This document shows, piece by piece, positions 36,746 to 44,812 of a stretch of DNA of 64,000 nucleotides (positions within the stretch are counted from its first letter, which is position 1; each line of letters opens with the position of its first letter). The notes beneath the pieces were generated by a model. It ran no database searches and was not told the origin of the DNA. It worked only from the letters and a program-made list of their open reading frames with translations. The position numbers were made by a program, and so were the translations under genes. Source of the DNA: Maledivibacter halophilus (GTDB lineage: Bacteria; Bacillota; Clostridia; Peptostreptococcales; Caminicellaceae); NCBI RefSeq assembly GCF_900167445.1, contig NZ_FUZT01000004.1, positions 248,001 to 312,000 on the forward strand. The letters run 5' to 3'.

Positions 36746-37246
36746 ATGGAAAAAGATAGGGAATTTCATACTGTAAGAGGATACCAAATGTTAAATTCAG
36801 AAAATAAATTATTGACTTCCAGTATGGAGGATTATCTGGAAATGATTTATCGGGTTTGTATTAAAGAGGGATATATTCGTATTAATCAATTAGCCCATAA
36901 ATTAAATGTACGTCCATCATCAACCACTAAAGTAGTAAAAAAATTGAATGTAATGGGACTAGTAGATTATCAAAGGTATGGAATAGTACAGCTTACTGAA
37001 AATGGAAAAGAAGTTGGGAGATTTCTTTTAAAAAGACATAGAATTATAGAAGAGTTTCTGAAAAACCTTGGAGTAGAAAAAACTCTTTTAAAGGATACAG
37101 AAATGATAGAGCATGATGTAAGTATTAATACTCTAAAAAAAATATATATGCTAAATGAATTTTTATACAATAATCCCGATGTAATTAAACGTTTTAAAAA
37201 TTTTAAAAAGGAATTCTATAAAGAAAACCAAGAAATGTTAAAATAG
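36746..37246 (+). CDS. MntR/DtxR-family metal-dependent transcriptional regulator
   Basis: 166 residues. N-terminal winged helix-turn-helix (about 27-90; SSMEDYLEMIYRVCIKEGYIRINQLAHKLNVRPSSTTKVVKKL) and a dimerisation/metal domain (RHRIIEEFLKNLGVEKTLL, EMIEHDVSINTL). The Asp/Glu in SMEDYLE, the His in KRHRIIEEF and the E-x2-E-H-type end align with manganese MntR ligands. It lacks the SH3 domain of DtxR. The ATG at 36746 follows GGAAGAGGG; an earlier start at 36707 has no RBS. Divergent from feoA-feoB, so it may sense Mn2+ or Fe2+ and control feo; a TTAGCTAA palindrome near 36555 could be a site, but this is speculative. Confidence 0.88.
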   Translation: MEKDREFHTVRGYQMLNSENKLLTSSMEDYLEMIYRVCIKEGYIRINQLAHKLNVRPSSTTKVVKKLNVMGLVDYQRYGIVQLTENGKEVGRFLLKRHRIIEEFLKNLGVEKTLLKDTEMIEHDVSINTLKKIYMLNEFLYNNPDVIKRFKNFKKEFYKENQEMLK

Positions 37247-37315
37247 ATTAGCTCGTTTTGCTTTACATTTAAATCATCAATTAAAACTGGCAAAATTCAC
37301 TGATCCAATCACCCC

Positions 37316-37343
37316 TTGACAGATTATATCTATATGCTATAAT
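37316..37343 (+). promoter_or_regulatory. Promoter of the tRNA-Sec gene
   Basis: Perfect TTGACA at 37316-37321 and TATAAT at 37338-37343 with 16 bases between, ending 29 bases before the tRNA. Confidence 0.85.
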
Positions 37344-37372
37344 GTAATAGTCGCAAAAAACAAAGGGATTTT

Positions 37373-37469
37373 GGGAGTAGATGGGTGCTGGTGTGCCCTC
37401 TGGTCTTCAAAACCAGCATGAGGGGTTAGGAGCCTCTTAGGTGGGTTCGATTCCCACATATTCCCGCCA
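37373..37469 (+). tRNA. selC: tRNA-Sec (anticodon TCA)
   Basis: 97 bases including an encoded CCA. The anticodon TCA at 37407-37409 lies in CTGGT-CTTCAAA-ACCAG. Features special to tRNA-Sec are present: a six-pair D stem (GGGTGC/GTGCCC), a long variable arm (GAGGGGTTAGGAGCCTC) and an extended acceptor arm (GGGAGTAG opposite ATATTCCC). The last acceptor pair is G-A rather than Watson-Crick. T arm GTGGG-TTCGATT-CCCAC. The genes selA, selB and selD are in the same window; the gene has its own promoter and terminator. Confidence 0.97.
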
Positions 37470-37508
37470 ATTTTTTAATATTTAGACAGAATAGAATTTA
37501 ATACCATA

Positions 37509-37542
37509 AAAAAGAGAATCCTCTATGATGGATTCTCTTTTT
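37509..37542 (+). terminator. Terminator after tRNA-Sec
   Basis: AAAGAGAATCC pairs with GGATTCTCTTT around TCTATGAT and is followed by TTGCG after five Ts. Confidence 0.88.
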
Positions 37543-37582
37543 GCGTTTGATGGTATAAATAAATACTTCTTAAAAACTAACT

Positions 37583-37684
37583 ATAGATATTCCAGTAAAA
37601 TAGTTAATTTATACACATCAAAACTTCTCAGAAACACTGGATATTTTGATATAAATGAATTAAATTTTCTTATGGGAAATTTAT
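37583..37684. repeat. Palindromic repeat family A, copy 4 (full)
   Basis: Left arm ATAGATATTCCAGTAAAATA, centre CTTCTCAGAAACACTGGATA, right arm ending TTTTCTTATGGGAAATTTAT. The left arm and centre are nearly identical to those of the 44679-44780 copy. It lies between tRNA-Sec and plsY. Confidence 0.8.
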
Positions 37685-37706
37685 ACAAATGTACACCTAT
37701 AAAAGT

Positions 37707-38297
37707 TTAATTTTTAAAGCTTATTTTTGATTCTTTACCCGATAATAGTCTACTTATATTTGTTCTATGTTTGTATATGACAAATAAACCAATTACAATA
37801 GAGTAAAAGAGAAAATATTTATGAGTCTTCAATAGTAGGGATATAACAGGAAACAATATAGCTGCTGAAATTGACCCAAGAGAAACCATTTTAGATATTT
37901 TGACTATGACAATTAAAGAAAATAATAGAATGAATCCAACCAGTGGATATAGTGCAAATATAGTTCCACCTGCAGTGGCCACCCCTTTACCTCCTTTAAA
38001 TCTAAGAAAGGCTGGATAGCAGTGTCCTATGACAACACAGGCTGAACATATAACTGATATATCTATACCAATATAAATTTTAATAATAAGAATAGTAATG
38101 AAACCTTTAAGAAAATCCCCTAAAAAAGCCACTGCTCCAGCCTTTTTGCCAAGTGTTCTGAAAACATTTGTTGCACCGGAATTACCGCTTCCATAATTTC
38201 TTATATCAATTCCGCCAAAAAATTTAGCTGTCAGGAAAGAAAAAGGAATACTTCCAATTAGGTAGCTTGCAGCAGCAAGCAATAATATTTTAATCAC
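37707..38297 (-). CDS. plsY: Glycerol-3-phosphate acyltransferase PlsY
   Basis: 196-residue membrane enzyme that acylates glycerol-3-phosphate from acyl-phosphate, the first step of phospholipid synthesis. The three conserved loops are visible: YLIGSIPFSFLTAKFFGGIDIRNYGSGNSGATN, GHCYPAFLRFKGGKGVATAGG and the C-terminal YKHRTNISRLLSGKE. RBS AAAGGAGAT. Monocistronic in this context; der/engA, a common neighbour, is not adjacent. Confidence 0.96.
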   Translation of the reverse strand: MIKILLLAAASYLIGSIPFSFLTAKFFGGIDIRNYGSGNSGATNVFRTLGKKAGAVAFLGDFLKGFITILIIKIYIGIDISVICSACVVIGHCYPAFLRFKGGKGVATAGGTIFALYPLVGFILLFSLIVIVKISKMVSLGSISAAILFPVISLLLKTHKYFLFYSIVIGLFVIYKHRTNISRLLSGKESKISFKN

Positions 38298-38398
38298 AAT
38301 AAATCTCCTTTCTTAAGAAAGTATATATCAATTATATAATAATTATATAATTATTATAAATAAGGTATGATATTCAATCAATATAAATTAATTATTTA

Positions 38399-38440
38399 TT
38401 TAGGAAAATTGTACAGACTTATCATACAATTTCCCTAAAA
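38399..38440 (-). terminator. Terminator of the 332-residue lipoprotein gene
   Basis: TTTAGGAAAATTGTA pairs with TACAATTTCCCTAAA with one mismatch around an 11-base loop. On the minus strand it follows the lipoprotein stop codon. Confidence 0.65.
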
Positions 38441-38441
38441 T

Positions 38442-39440
38442 TTATTGTTTTGATAATTCTTCCTTTACTAATTGTATATTACTCATGACTACACTGGCCT
38501 TTATTTTAATGACATTTAAGTCCTTTAGCAATAATGAATCTTCCAGATCCTTGATTGAAGTATTGAGCTTATTAGCAAGTTCGGTAAGTTTCTTATCTAC
38601 TAATTGGGATACTAAAGCATCTTTGTAAATATTTAATTTGCTGTAGTTGCTTGACGCACTATTATAATCTTTAATTTTACAAGCCAATACTGTTTGTCTA
38701 AGGTAATATTTCATATAATATATAGGTGTTGGAAATTTCTTTTTAAAATTTTCTACTAAATCGGGAATATAAGAGGTTAATTTATTGCTGTAAACAAGGG
38801 TATCTAAAAAATTATAATTATTTGCTGAAATGGTTAGATTATTTAAAGTCTTTTCAAATCCCATTACAGGCTCTTGGGAAACTCCTGATTTAATAACGTC
38901 AGATTCAAGAGAATTCCACTTTTTATGTAACTCTCTAATCTTTTTATTTATTTTATCCCAAATAAAATCAATATGATTTGGAATTTCTTGAGTATTGCTT
39001 CCTTTTATTTTTTGAGTTTCAGATTCTAATATTTCAGATAGTAGAATATCATTTATTGTTATTGGCTTTGGTTCAAACTCAACTAGTTTGTCAATTTCTC
39101 CTGCTTCCTTTTTTTCTGTACCCTCTTGCTGACCATTGCCTTCTTGACTTTGGCTACTATCACTTTGAGAGGTCATTCCCATTTTAATAGAAAGTTCTTT
39201 TTTCTCTTTGTTCTTTTTAAGTTTTTCTTGAATTTGTTTTTCATAATAAGGGATCATATCTACTTCAGACATTATACTTATGATTTCTGATTCAATTTCT
39301 TCCACAACCTTAGGCATTTCTTTTGGCTCATCAGACGTTGGTGCTGGTTTTTTAGGAGCTTGTTGAGTACATGAAGATACTGACATTATAATAATAAAGG
39401 CCATCAAAAAATATATTAATATAAATTTGATTTTTTTCAT
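38442..39440 (-). CDS. Uncharacterised lipoprotein (332 residues)
   Basis: No family recognised. A type II signal peptide ends in the lipobox VSSC with the lipidated Cys at residue 24, so the protein is tethered to the outer face of the membrane. A Pro/Lys/Glu-rich linker follows, then a Ser/Gln/Glu-rich low-complexity region (about 90-118), then an all-helical C-terminal half (about 125-332) with many Leu/Lys/Asn heptad-like stretches. ATG 39440 follows GAGGTGATT. Convergent with nothing and divergent from the dehydrogenase gene, so it is probably monocistronic. Confidence 0.75.
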   Translation of the reverse strand: MKKIKFILIYFLMAFIIIMSVSSCTQQAPKKPAPTSDEPKEMPKVVEEIESEIISIMSEVDMIPYYEKQIQEKLKKNKEKKELSIKMGMTSQSDSSQSQEGNGQQEGTEKKEAGEIDKLVEFEPKPITINDILLSEILESETQKIKGSNTQEIPNHIDFIWDKINKKIRELHKKWNSLESDVIKSGVSQEPVMGFEKTLNNLTISANNYNFLDTLVYSNKLTSYIPDLVENFKKKFPTPIYYMKYYLRQTVLACKIKDYNSASSNYSKLNIYKDALVSQLVDKKLTELANKLNTSIKDLEDSLLLKDLNVIKIKASVVMSNIQLVKEELSKQ

Positions 39441-39578
39441 ATGAATCACCTCAAAATTATTATTTCCCTAGAATATTTAAAGGATACAGTAAAATTAAAA
39501 TTTTAAAAAAACATTTCTAAAGAATCATATTATAATGATACAATAATTATATTATAAAGAAAAAATGGAGGAGATATT

Positions 39579-40538
39579 ATGTCAAGGAAAAAGGTTTTAG
39601 TAACAAGAAAAATACCTGAAGAAGGAATAAAAAAGTTACTTGAACATTTTGATGTGGAAGTTAATGAATTAGATAGGGTTTTTACCTATGAAGAGTTAAA
39701 GAAGAAAGTTAAGGGAAAGGATGGAGTTTTATGTCAATTGGCAGATACAATTGATAGAGAACTGATGGATATAGAGCCAAATATAAAAATATTTGCTAAT
39801 TATGCAGTTGGATATAATAATATGGATATAGAGGCAGCTAAGGAGAGAAATATATATCTTACTAATACCCCTGATGTTTTAACCGATGCAACTGCTGATT
39901 TAGCATGGGCATTGTTGTTTGCTGTGGCAAGGAGAGTAGTTGAAGGAGATAAATATATTAGAAATGATAAATTTACAGCATGGTCTCCAAAATTATTATT
40001 AGGTAAGGATGTTAGTGGAAGAACACTTGGAATTATAGGAACAGGACGTATAGGAAGAGCCTTTGGAAAAAGAGGAAAATCTTTTAATATGAAAATTTTG
40101 TATTACAATAGATCTAGAAAGAAAGAATTTGAGAAGGAAACTGGAGCACAGTTTGTATCATTTGAAGAAGTACTAAAAAAATCAGATTATATTTCCCTCC
40201 ATACACCTCTAACTAAGGATACAAAGCATATGATTGGTGATAATGAATTCAATATAATGAAGAAAGAAGCAATATTAATTAATACATCAAGAGGTCCGGT
40301 AGTAGATGAAAAAGCACTGGTAAAAGCTCTAAAGTATAAGAAAATTTGGGGAGCTGGGTTGGATGTATATGAAAATGAACCAAAGGTAGAGAAGGAGCTT
40401 AAAGAATTAGATAATGTTGTGCTGTGTCCTCATATTGGAAGTGCAACTGATGAAACAAGGACGAAAATGTCTGTTATGGCAGCAGATAATATTATTGCAG
40501 CATTAAATGGAAAGAAGCCTCTAAATTGTATCAATTAA
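39579..40538 (+). CDS. D-2-hydroxyacid dehydrogenase (glyoxylate/hydroxypyruvate reductase type)
   Basis: 319-residue NAD(P)-dependent enzyme. The nucleotide-binding motif is GIIGTGRIGRAFGKRG near 150. Catalytic Arg, Glu and His appear in NTSRGP, DVYENEP and LCPHIGSAT respectively. FANYAVGYNNMDIEAAKERNIYLTNTPDVLTDATADLAW is the substrate-domain block typical of D-glycerate dehydrogenase and glyoxylate reductase (GyaR). Substrate cannot be fixed from sequence; glyoxylate, hydroxypyruvate or a 2-oxoacid are all possible. RBS ATGGAGGAG. Confidence 0.88.
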   Translation: MSRKKVLVTRKIPEEGIKKLLEHFDVEVNELDRVFTYEELKKKVKGKDGVLCQLADTIDRELMDIEPNIKIFANYAVGYNNMDIEAAKERNIYLTNTPDVLTDATADLAWALLFAVARRVVEGDKYIRNDKFTAWSPKLLLGKDVSGRTLGIIGTGRIGRAFGKRGKSFNMKILYYNRSRKKEFEKETGAQFVSFEEVLKKSDYISLHTPLTKDTKHMIGDNEFNIMKKEAILINTSRGPVVDEKALVKALKYKKIWGAGLDVYENEPKVEKELKELDNVVLCPHIGSATDETRTKMSVMAADNIIAALNGKKPLNCIN

Positions 40539-40652
40539 GCAAATTACATAATTACTTTCTTTAAAAACTATCTATTACATATGGTTTTAAAGCACCTAAA
40601 GCCATCCCATATATAATTAGGCAATTTTGTCAAGTCAGAGCTATAAAATTTA
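40535..40652 (+). repeat. Dispersed repeat family B, copy 3
   Basis: AAGCAAATTACATAATTACT, CTATTACATATGGTTTTAAA and AGGCAATTTTGTCAAGTCAG match the blocks of the 46043-46200 copy in order, without the 45-base insert seen there. It begins at the stop codon of the dehydrogenase gene. Confidence 0.7.
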
Positions 40653-40724
40653 TTTTGAATGACAATCTTGTTTATCTATAATAATATATATAAAGGTAAA
40701 AATGCCAAACTAGAAAGGATAAAA

Positions 40725-41342
40725 ATGAAAAAAATAAAAAACATATTGTTTTCTTTATTAGGTAGAGTTTATATACCTAGAGATATTCTTGAATCTGGTG
40801 AAGATATATTATTACATATTTCTGATACTCCAGCAAGTTTTTATTCTAGTTTAGAATTGCTCATCAAAGAGCTTAAACCCAAATATATTGTTCATACGGG
40901 AGATTTAGTTGATAATATTAAGCTTGAATTATATCCTAGGAGAAGAAATATGTACAGAAAAAAAGTTAAGGACCTAATAAAAATATTGGAAAATTCCTTT
41001 GCTCATAAAATATATTTAACTATTGGAAATCATGATGATTCAAGCATTGTAACAGAATATATAAATAGGAGTATTATAGTTGAAGGAAGCGATATTATGG
41101 TTATAGATGAGGAAAATTATAAAATTAGCCATTTTTATAGCGAAATCAGCAAATCACCAGAAAAATACAATTTATTTGGTCATGATTTATCTATGACTTC
41201 CGATACGGAAAATGATATAGTTTATTTAAATGGAATAATAGGTATAAATATAATAACATTAAGGAGCAAGAAGATATTTGTTTTGCCCTATCCTTATGGA
41301 ACAGATGATGCTAGAATGTGTAAATCAAATATTGGCCTTTAA
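40725..41342 (+). CDS. Metallophosphoesterase-like protein with altered first motif
   Basis: 205 residues. The calcineurin-type motifs are partly kept: HTGDLVDN (GD-x2-D), TIGNHDD (GNHD) and FGHDLS. The usual first motif D-x-H reads ISDTP, so the His ligand is replaced and activity may be lost or changed. There is no signal peptide. ATG 40725 follows GAAAGGAT; an earlier start at 40659 lacks an RBS and lies in a repeat. The next gene starts 14 bases downstream, so the two form an operon with unknown function. Confidence 0.72.
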   Translation: MKKIKNILFSLLGRVYIPRDILESGEDILLHISDTPASFYSSLELLIKELKPKYIVHTGDLVDNIKLELYPRRRNMYRKKVKDLIKILENSFAHKIYLTIGNHDDSSIVTEYINRSIIVEGSDIMVIDEENYKISHFYSEISKSPEKYNLFGHDLSMTSDTENDIVYLNGIIGINIITLRSKKIFVLPYPYGTDDARMCKSNIGL

Positions 41343-41356
41343 AGGGGGTTTTTTAA

Positions 41357-42358
41357 ATGTTATCCATTTTTCGAAGTGGTCCTAAGATTATTGTTTTAGA
41401 AAGTCAAGATGTGGATGTGTTGAGAAATTTATTTCTTGAGGATTTTGAAGCTGAAGATTATGATGTGAATACAGCCTTTGAGAAATCTACAGAAAATACA
41501 ACTATCATATTTTTGACCGATAAAAAAGAAGAAATAATAAAGCCTAAAGATATTGCAAAAGTTCTGTTTTTAAAATATCAGTCAGAGTCAGTATTATGTA
41601 AAATAATAAATGATGATAGATATAATTTAATATCTTATTCAAGAATGGCACCAAGGATAATTATAATGAAGACCTTTGGAGATACAGAGAAGGTAATAAA
41701 ACAAATATCAGAGGACTATAATGGAGAGATTGGAAAATTCCACGAAATACTTGAAAATAATAATACTGGAACAATTATTGTTTTCACACAAAAACGTTTA
41801 AATGAACCTATTTCTTTATCGGAGATTCATGAAAGAGCTATTATAATCAATAAAGAATATCCTAGTGTACTAAAAGAATTGAAAATACATGATTTAAAGT
41901 ATCTTAATACTGGATTTGACAATAAAGATTGGTATGAGCTAATAATAAAAATCTATGACATTTATGGAGAGTATATGCTCCATTATAAAAGACTTTTAAA
42001 AGTTCTTGAGCAGCTGGAAGTAGGATTTATACTTGGAGAAGCTTGGGGTAAGGATGCAGCAACTATTTTAATGTCGGTAGGTGTATATAGAATCAGATTT
42101 TTCACGTATTATGATCCCAAATATATAAAGAAAATACTATTAGGCCTGGAGTACTTAGAAGATGGAACACGAATTGTTGACCTTGACTTATACCATAAAA
42201 GAAGAAAAACCTATTGGACTGATGTTATAAAAAAAGGTGTGAAAAATAAAGGAGAATTAAGTAGAATTTATAGGAACGAGATTTTTTCTAAATTGAGTGA
42301 CGAAGTAAAAAGTGAAGTATTAGAAATGGAAAAGGAGATTTTAGCCACAAGGAAGTGA
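41357..42358 (+). CDS. Unknown 333-residue protein, operon partner of the phosphoesterase-like protein
   Basis: I do not recognise a family. Soluble, acidic and basic residues mixed, no signal peptide, membrane helix or nucleotide motif. The N-terminal 100 residues read as alternating strands and helices (KIIVLESQDVDVLRNLF, TTIIFLTDKKEEI), and a similar pattern returns at about 98-160 (RIIIMKTFGDTEKVIKQI, TGTIIVFTQKRL), hinting at an internal duplication. The C-terminal half contains GEAWGKDAATILMSVGVYRIRFFTYYDPKYIKK. AAAGGGGGTT precedes the ATG. It is followed by a terminator hairpin. Confidence 0.7.
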   Translation: MLSIFRSGPKIIVLESQDVDVLRNLFLEDFEAEDYDVNTAFEKSTENTTIIFLTDKKEEIIKPKDIAKVLFLKYQSESVLCKIINDDRYNLISYSRMAPRIIIMKTFGDTEKVIKQISEDYNGEIGKFHEILENNNTGTIIVFTQKRLNEPISLSEIHERAIIINKEYPSVLKELKIHDLKYLNTGFDNKDWYELIIKIYDIYGEYMLHYKRLLKVLEQLEVGFILGEAWGKDAATILMSVGVYRIRFFTYYDPKYIKKILLGLEYLEDGTRIVDLDLYHKRRKTYWTDVIKKGVKNKGELSRIYRNEIFSKLSDEVKSEVLEMEKEILATRK

Positions 42359-42390
42359 AAGTAAAGATATATGGCAAGTAGGAGGCAAAA

Positions 42391-42428
42391 AACACTAGCT
42401 GTAATAAAATGATAGCTAGTGTTCTTTA
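42391..42428 (+). terminator. Terminator after the phosphoesterase-like operon
   Basis: AACACTAGCT pairs with AGCTAGTGTT around a 13-base loop, followed by CTTTATG. Confidence 0.75.
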
Positions 42429-42523
42429 TGTTGAAAAATATTGAAAGCAATAAACTTATGGAATATAATGGGATAAAGGTGGATTTAGTAAGAATCTATT
42501 TTAATATAAAAGGAGGAAGTTTT

Positions 42524-43663
42524 ATGTTTAAAAAGTGTATCGTAATTTTTATTACTACCCTGTTGATAGTAGGTACTTTTGGATGTAATAAACAAACTTC
42601 TATAGAAAAAGATAATTGGAAAATAGGTTTAATAACTTCACCCCTTATTGCAAATGAAGATGGATATAGGTCGGCAGAGCAAATGGTGAAGAGATACGGC
42701 AAAGACCGTATAATACATAAGGTTTTTCCCGTTAAATTCAACCTTGAACAGGAAGCAATTATAGATAAGATTACTCTTATGGCATTAGACCCTAATGTAA
42801 AGGGAATTATTATAGCCCAGGGAATTCCTGGTGTAACAGGTGCAATAGATAAAATAAGAGAGAAAAGGAATGATTTATTAATAATTGTATGTTCTCCGGG
42901 AGAAGATCCCGATGTTATAGCCTCTAAAGCTGATATTGTACTTAGTAGAGATACAATAGGTACTGCTTCAGAAATATTAGAATTTGCCAATGAAAAGGAA
43001 GCAAAAACCTTTGTACATTATTCTTTTCCAAGGCATATGTCCTATGAATTACTTTCCCAAAAAAGAGATATTCTCAAAAGAGGTTGTGAAAAATTGGGAA
43101 TTAAATTTATAGATGCTATGATTCCTGATCCTGGAGGTGAAAGCAGTATATCGGGGATTGAGAAATTTATTATTGAAGATGTTCCTAAGAATATAGAAAA
43201 ATATGGTAAACAAACTATATTCTATACTACTAATTATAGTGTAGATAAATTATTAAGTACATTAGTTAGAAAAAATGAAGGAATATATCCATGGTGCTGT
43301 CTTTCTCCAGAGCATGGCTTTCCTCAAGCCCTAGGAATAGAAATACCAAAGGATAAAGAAGGCGATATTGAATATATAATTAAGGAGACAAGGGGAAAAA
43401 TATCAGAGAAAGATATGGGAGGAAGAATGTCAGTTTGGGCAGTATCTTCTGAATCAGCATTTGTTGAAGTCAGTGTAGATTATATAAAAGACTATATTGA
43501 TGGAAAAACAAATGGAAAACTAGACAAGGAAAAAATCAAAAAAAAATTAACTGAATATCTGGGGGGAGAAGTTAAATTAAAGGAATTGGAATATGGGGGA
43601 GAAAAATATGAAAACTATATATTAATAATATCGGATTTTATAAGGGGAGAATCCCATATATAA
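42524..43663 (+). CDS. DUF3798-family lipoprotein (periplasmic-binding-like)
   Basis: 379 residues. A signal peptide ends in VGTFGC with the lipid-modified Cys at 21. The remainder has the alternating pattern of a substrate-binding protein: KIGLITSPLIANEDGYRSAEQMV, GIIIAQGIPGVTGAIDKIRE, FVHYSFPRHMSYELLSQKRDIL and GEDPDVIASKADIV, blocks I associate with the DUF3798 family. Such proteins are thought to bind small ligands, but no transporter genes are next to it. ATG 42524 follows AAAGGAGGAAG; upstream in-frame starts lie in the terminator region. Confidence 0.8.
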   Translation: MFKKCIVIFITTLLIVGTFGCNKQTSIEKDNWKIGLITSPLIANEDGYRSAEQMVKRYGKDRIIHKVFPVKFNLEQEAIIDKITLMALDPNVKGIIIAQGIPGVTGAIDKIREKRNDLLIIVCSPGEDPDVIASKADIVLSRDTIGTASEILEFANEKEAKTFVHYSFPRHMSYELLSQKRDILKRGCEKLGIKFIDAMIPDPGGESSISGIEKFIIEDVPKNIEKYGKQTIFYTTNYSVDKLLSTLVRKNEGIYPWCCLSPEHGFPQALGIEIPKDKEGDIEYIIKETRGKISEKDMGGRMSVWAVSSESAFVEVSVDYIKDYIDGKTNGKLDKEKIKKKLTEYLGGEVKLKELEYGGEKYENYILIISDFIRGESHI

Positions 43664-43699
43664 TTTCTCTTTTCATCTAATTGAAGGTATTGTCAATGT

Positions 43700-44569
43700 C
43701 TATTTTACTTTAATAGTCTGATAAGCAAATTCTATATCTTTATTGGTGTTAAATTGAGACAGCATTTCTTCCCATATTAAAGAGCGATAAATCCTTTTTT
43801 GCTGAGGCTTACAAAGATAACGAACTGTTAATAGTATACCACTATTTTTTACATCGGTATAGACAATAGGGGTAAGATTTTTATAGTAGATCATATGTTT
43901 TTTAGAAATTTCATCTAAATTAACACCAGCATTTTTACTTTCATCTAAGCAATATTTATTAACAATATTTAAAAGAATTTTTTTAGCAGATACCCAATTG
44001 CTTTCAAAGGTAATTAATACTTCTAGTTCGTCCCAAATATAGTTAAATATTTTAGTATAATTAGCTAAATCCTTAGAAAAAATTTTACCATTTGGAACGT
44101 GTATTATTCTCCCTGTACTTTGATCGGGATTAACCCAGTTACCTATTTCAATAACAGTGAATTGAAAGGCCGTTATACTTATTACATCCCCAGAAACACC
44201 ATTAATCTCTATTCTATCCCCTTCTTTGAAGGGCTTTTTTAACAAAATAAAGAAATAGCCAAAGATGTTTTCTATTGGCTCCTTTAATGTGATAGATAAT
44301 CCCGCCGATAAAATTGCTATGAATTGAGTAAAATCTTTAACCCATAATAGGCATAATAGAAAAATAATTAAAGCAGTTGTAATGATTGAGGCTTTCTTTT
44401 TTGCTTTATGGATTTTTTTTACTTTGTCTATTTTTTCTTCAATAATTTTATTGATTAATTTACGAATTAGCCACCATATACTTAGTAATATAACAGTTAT
44501 GAGTATTTTGCTATTTACAAAGTTAAGTATATCTTTTATGATATCCAAAAAAGTTATAACCGATTCCAT
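43700..44569 (-). CDS. MscS-family small-conductance mechanosensitive channel
   Basis: 289 residues. Two N-terminal helices, a third at about 65-85, then the pore helix region AILSAGLSITLKEPIENIFGYFFILLKKPFKEGDRIEINGVSGDVI, which is the MscS signature with the GDRIEI beta domain. The cytoplasmic vestibule domain follows to the C-terminus. These channels release solutes on hypo-osmotic shock. The start at 44569 is chosen because GGAG lies 12 bases upstream and the longer form has no RBS. Confidence 0.87.
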   Translation of the reverse strand: MESVITFLDIIKDILNFVNSKILITVILLSIWWLIRKLINKIIEEKIDKVKKIHKAKKKASIITTALIIFLLCLLWVKDFTQFIAILSAGLSITLKEPIENIFGYFFILLKKPFKEGDRIEINGVSGDVISITAFQFTVIEIGNWVNPDQSTGRIIHVPNGKIFSKDLANYTKIFNYIWDELEVLITFESNWVSAKKILLNIVNKYCLDESKNAGVNLDEISKKHMIYYKNLTPIVYTDVKNSGILLTVRYLCKPQQKRIYRSLIWEEMLSQFNTNKDIEFAYQTIKVK

Positions 44570-44678
44570 ATAATCATTCTCCAATAGAGTAATTTGTTCT
44601 TTGTAAATTATATTAATAATCGGAGATTTCAATAACAAAAACTTTTATCTTTAGATAAAAAATACTGAAAGTATTTTT

Positions 44679-44780
44679 ATAGATATTCCAGCAAAACAGT
44701 TAATTTATACATATCAAAACTTCTCAGAAACACCAGATATTTTGATATGCATAAATTAAGTTTTGCTATTATGAATCTAT
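44679..44780. repeat. Palindromic repeat family A, copy 5 (full)
   Basis: 102 bases. Left arm ATAGATATTCCAGCAAAACA and AATTTATACATATCAAAA; right arm TTTTGATATGCATAAATT and AAGTTTTGCTATTATGAATC. Centre CTTCTCAGAAACACCAGATA is shared with copy 4. Between the MscS and ArsA-like genes. Confidence 0.82.
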
Positions 44781-44812
44781 TGATAAGCGTACACTTTAAA
44801 GATTAATAAATT

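Noticed and set aside
37525..37710. 61-codon frame between tRNA-Sec and plsY
   Set aside because: Starts inside the tRNA terminator and lies mostly in the family A repeat.
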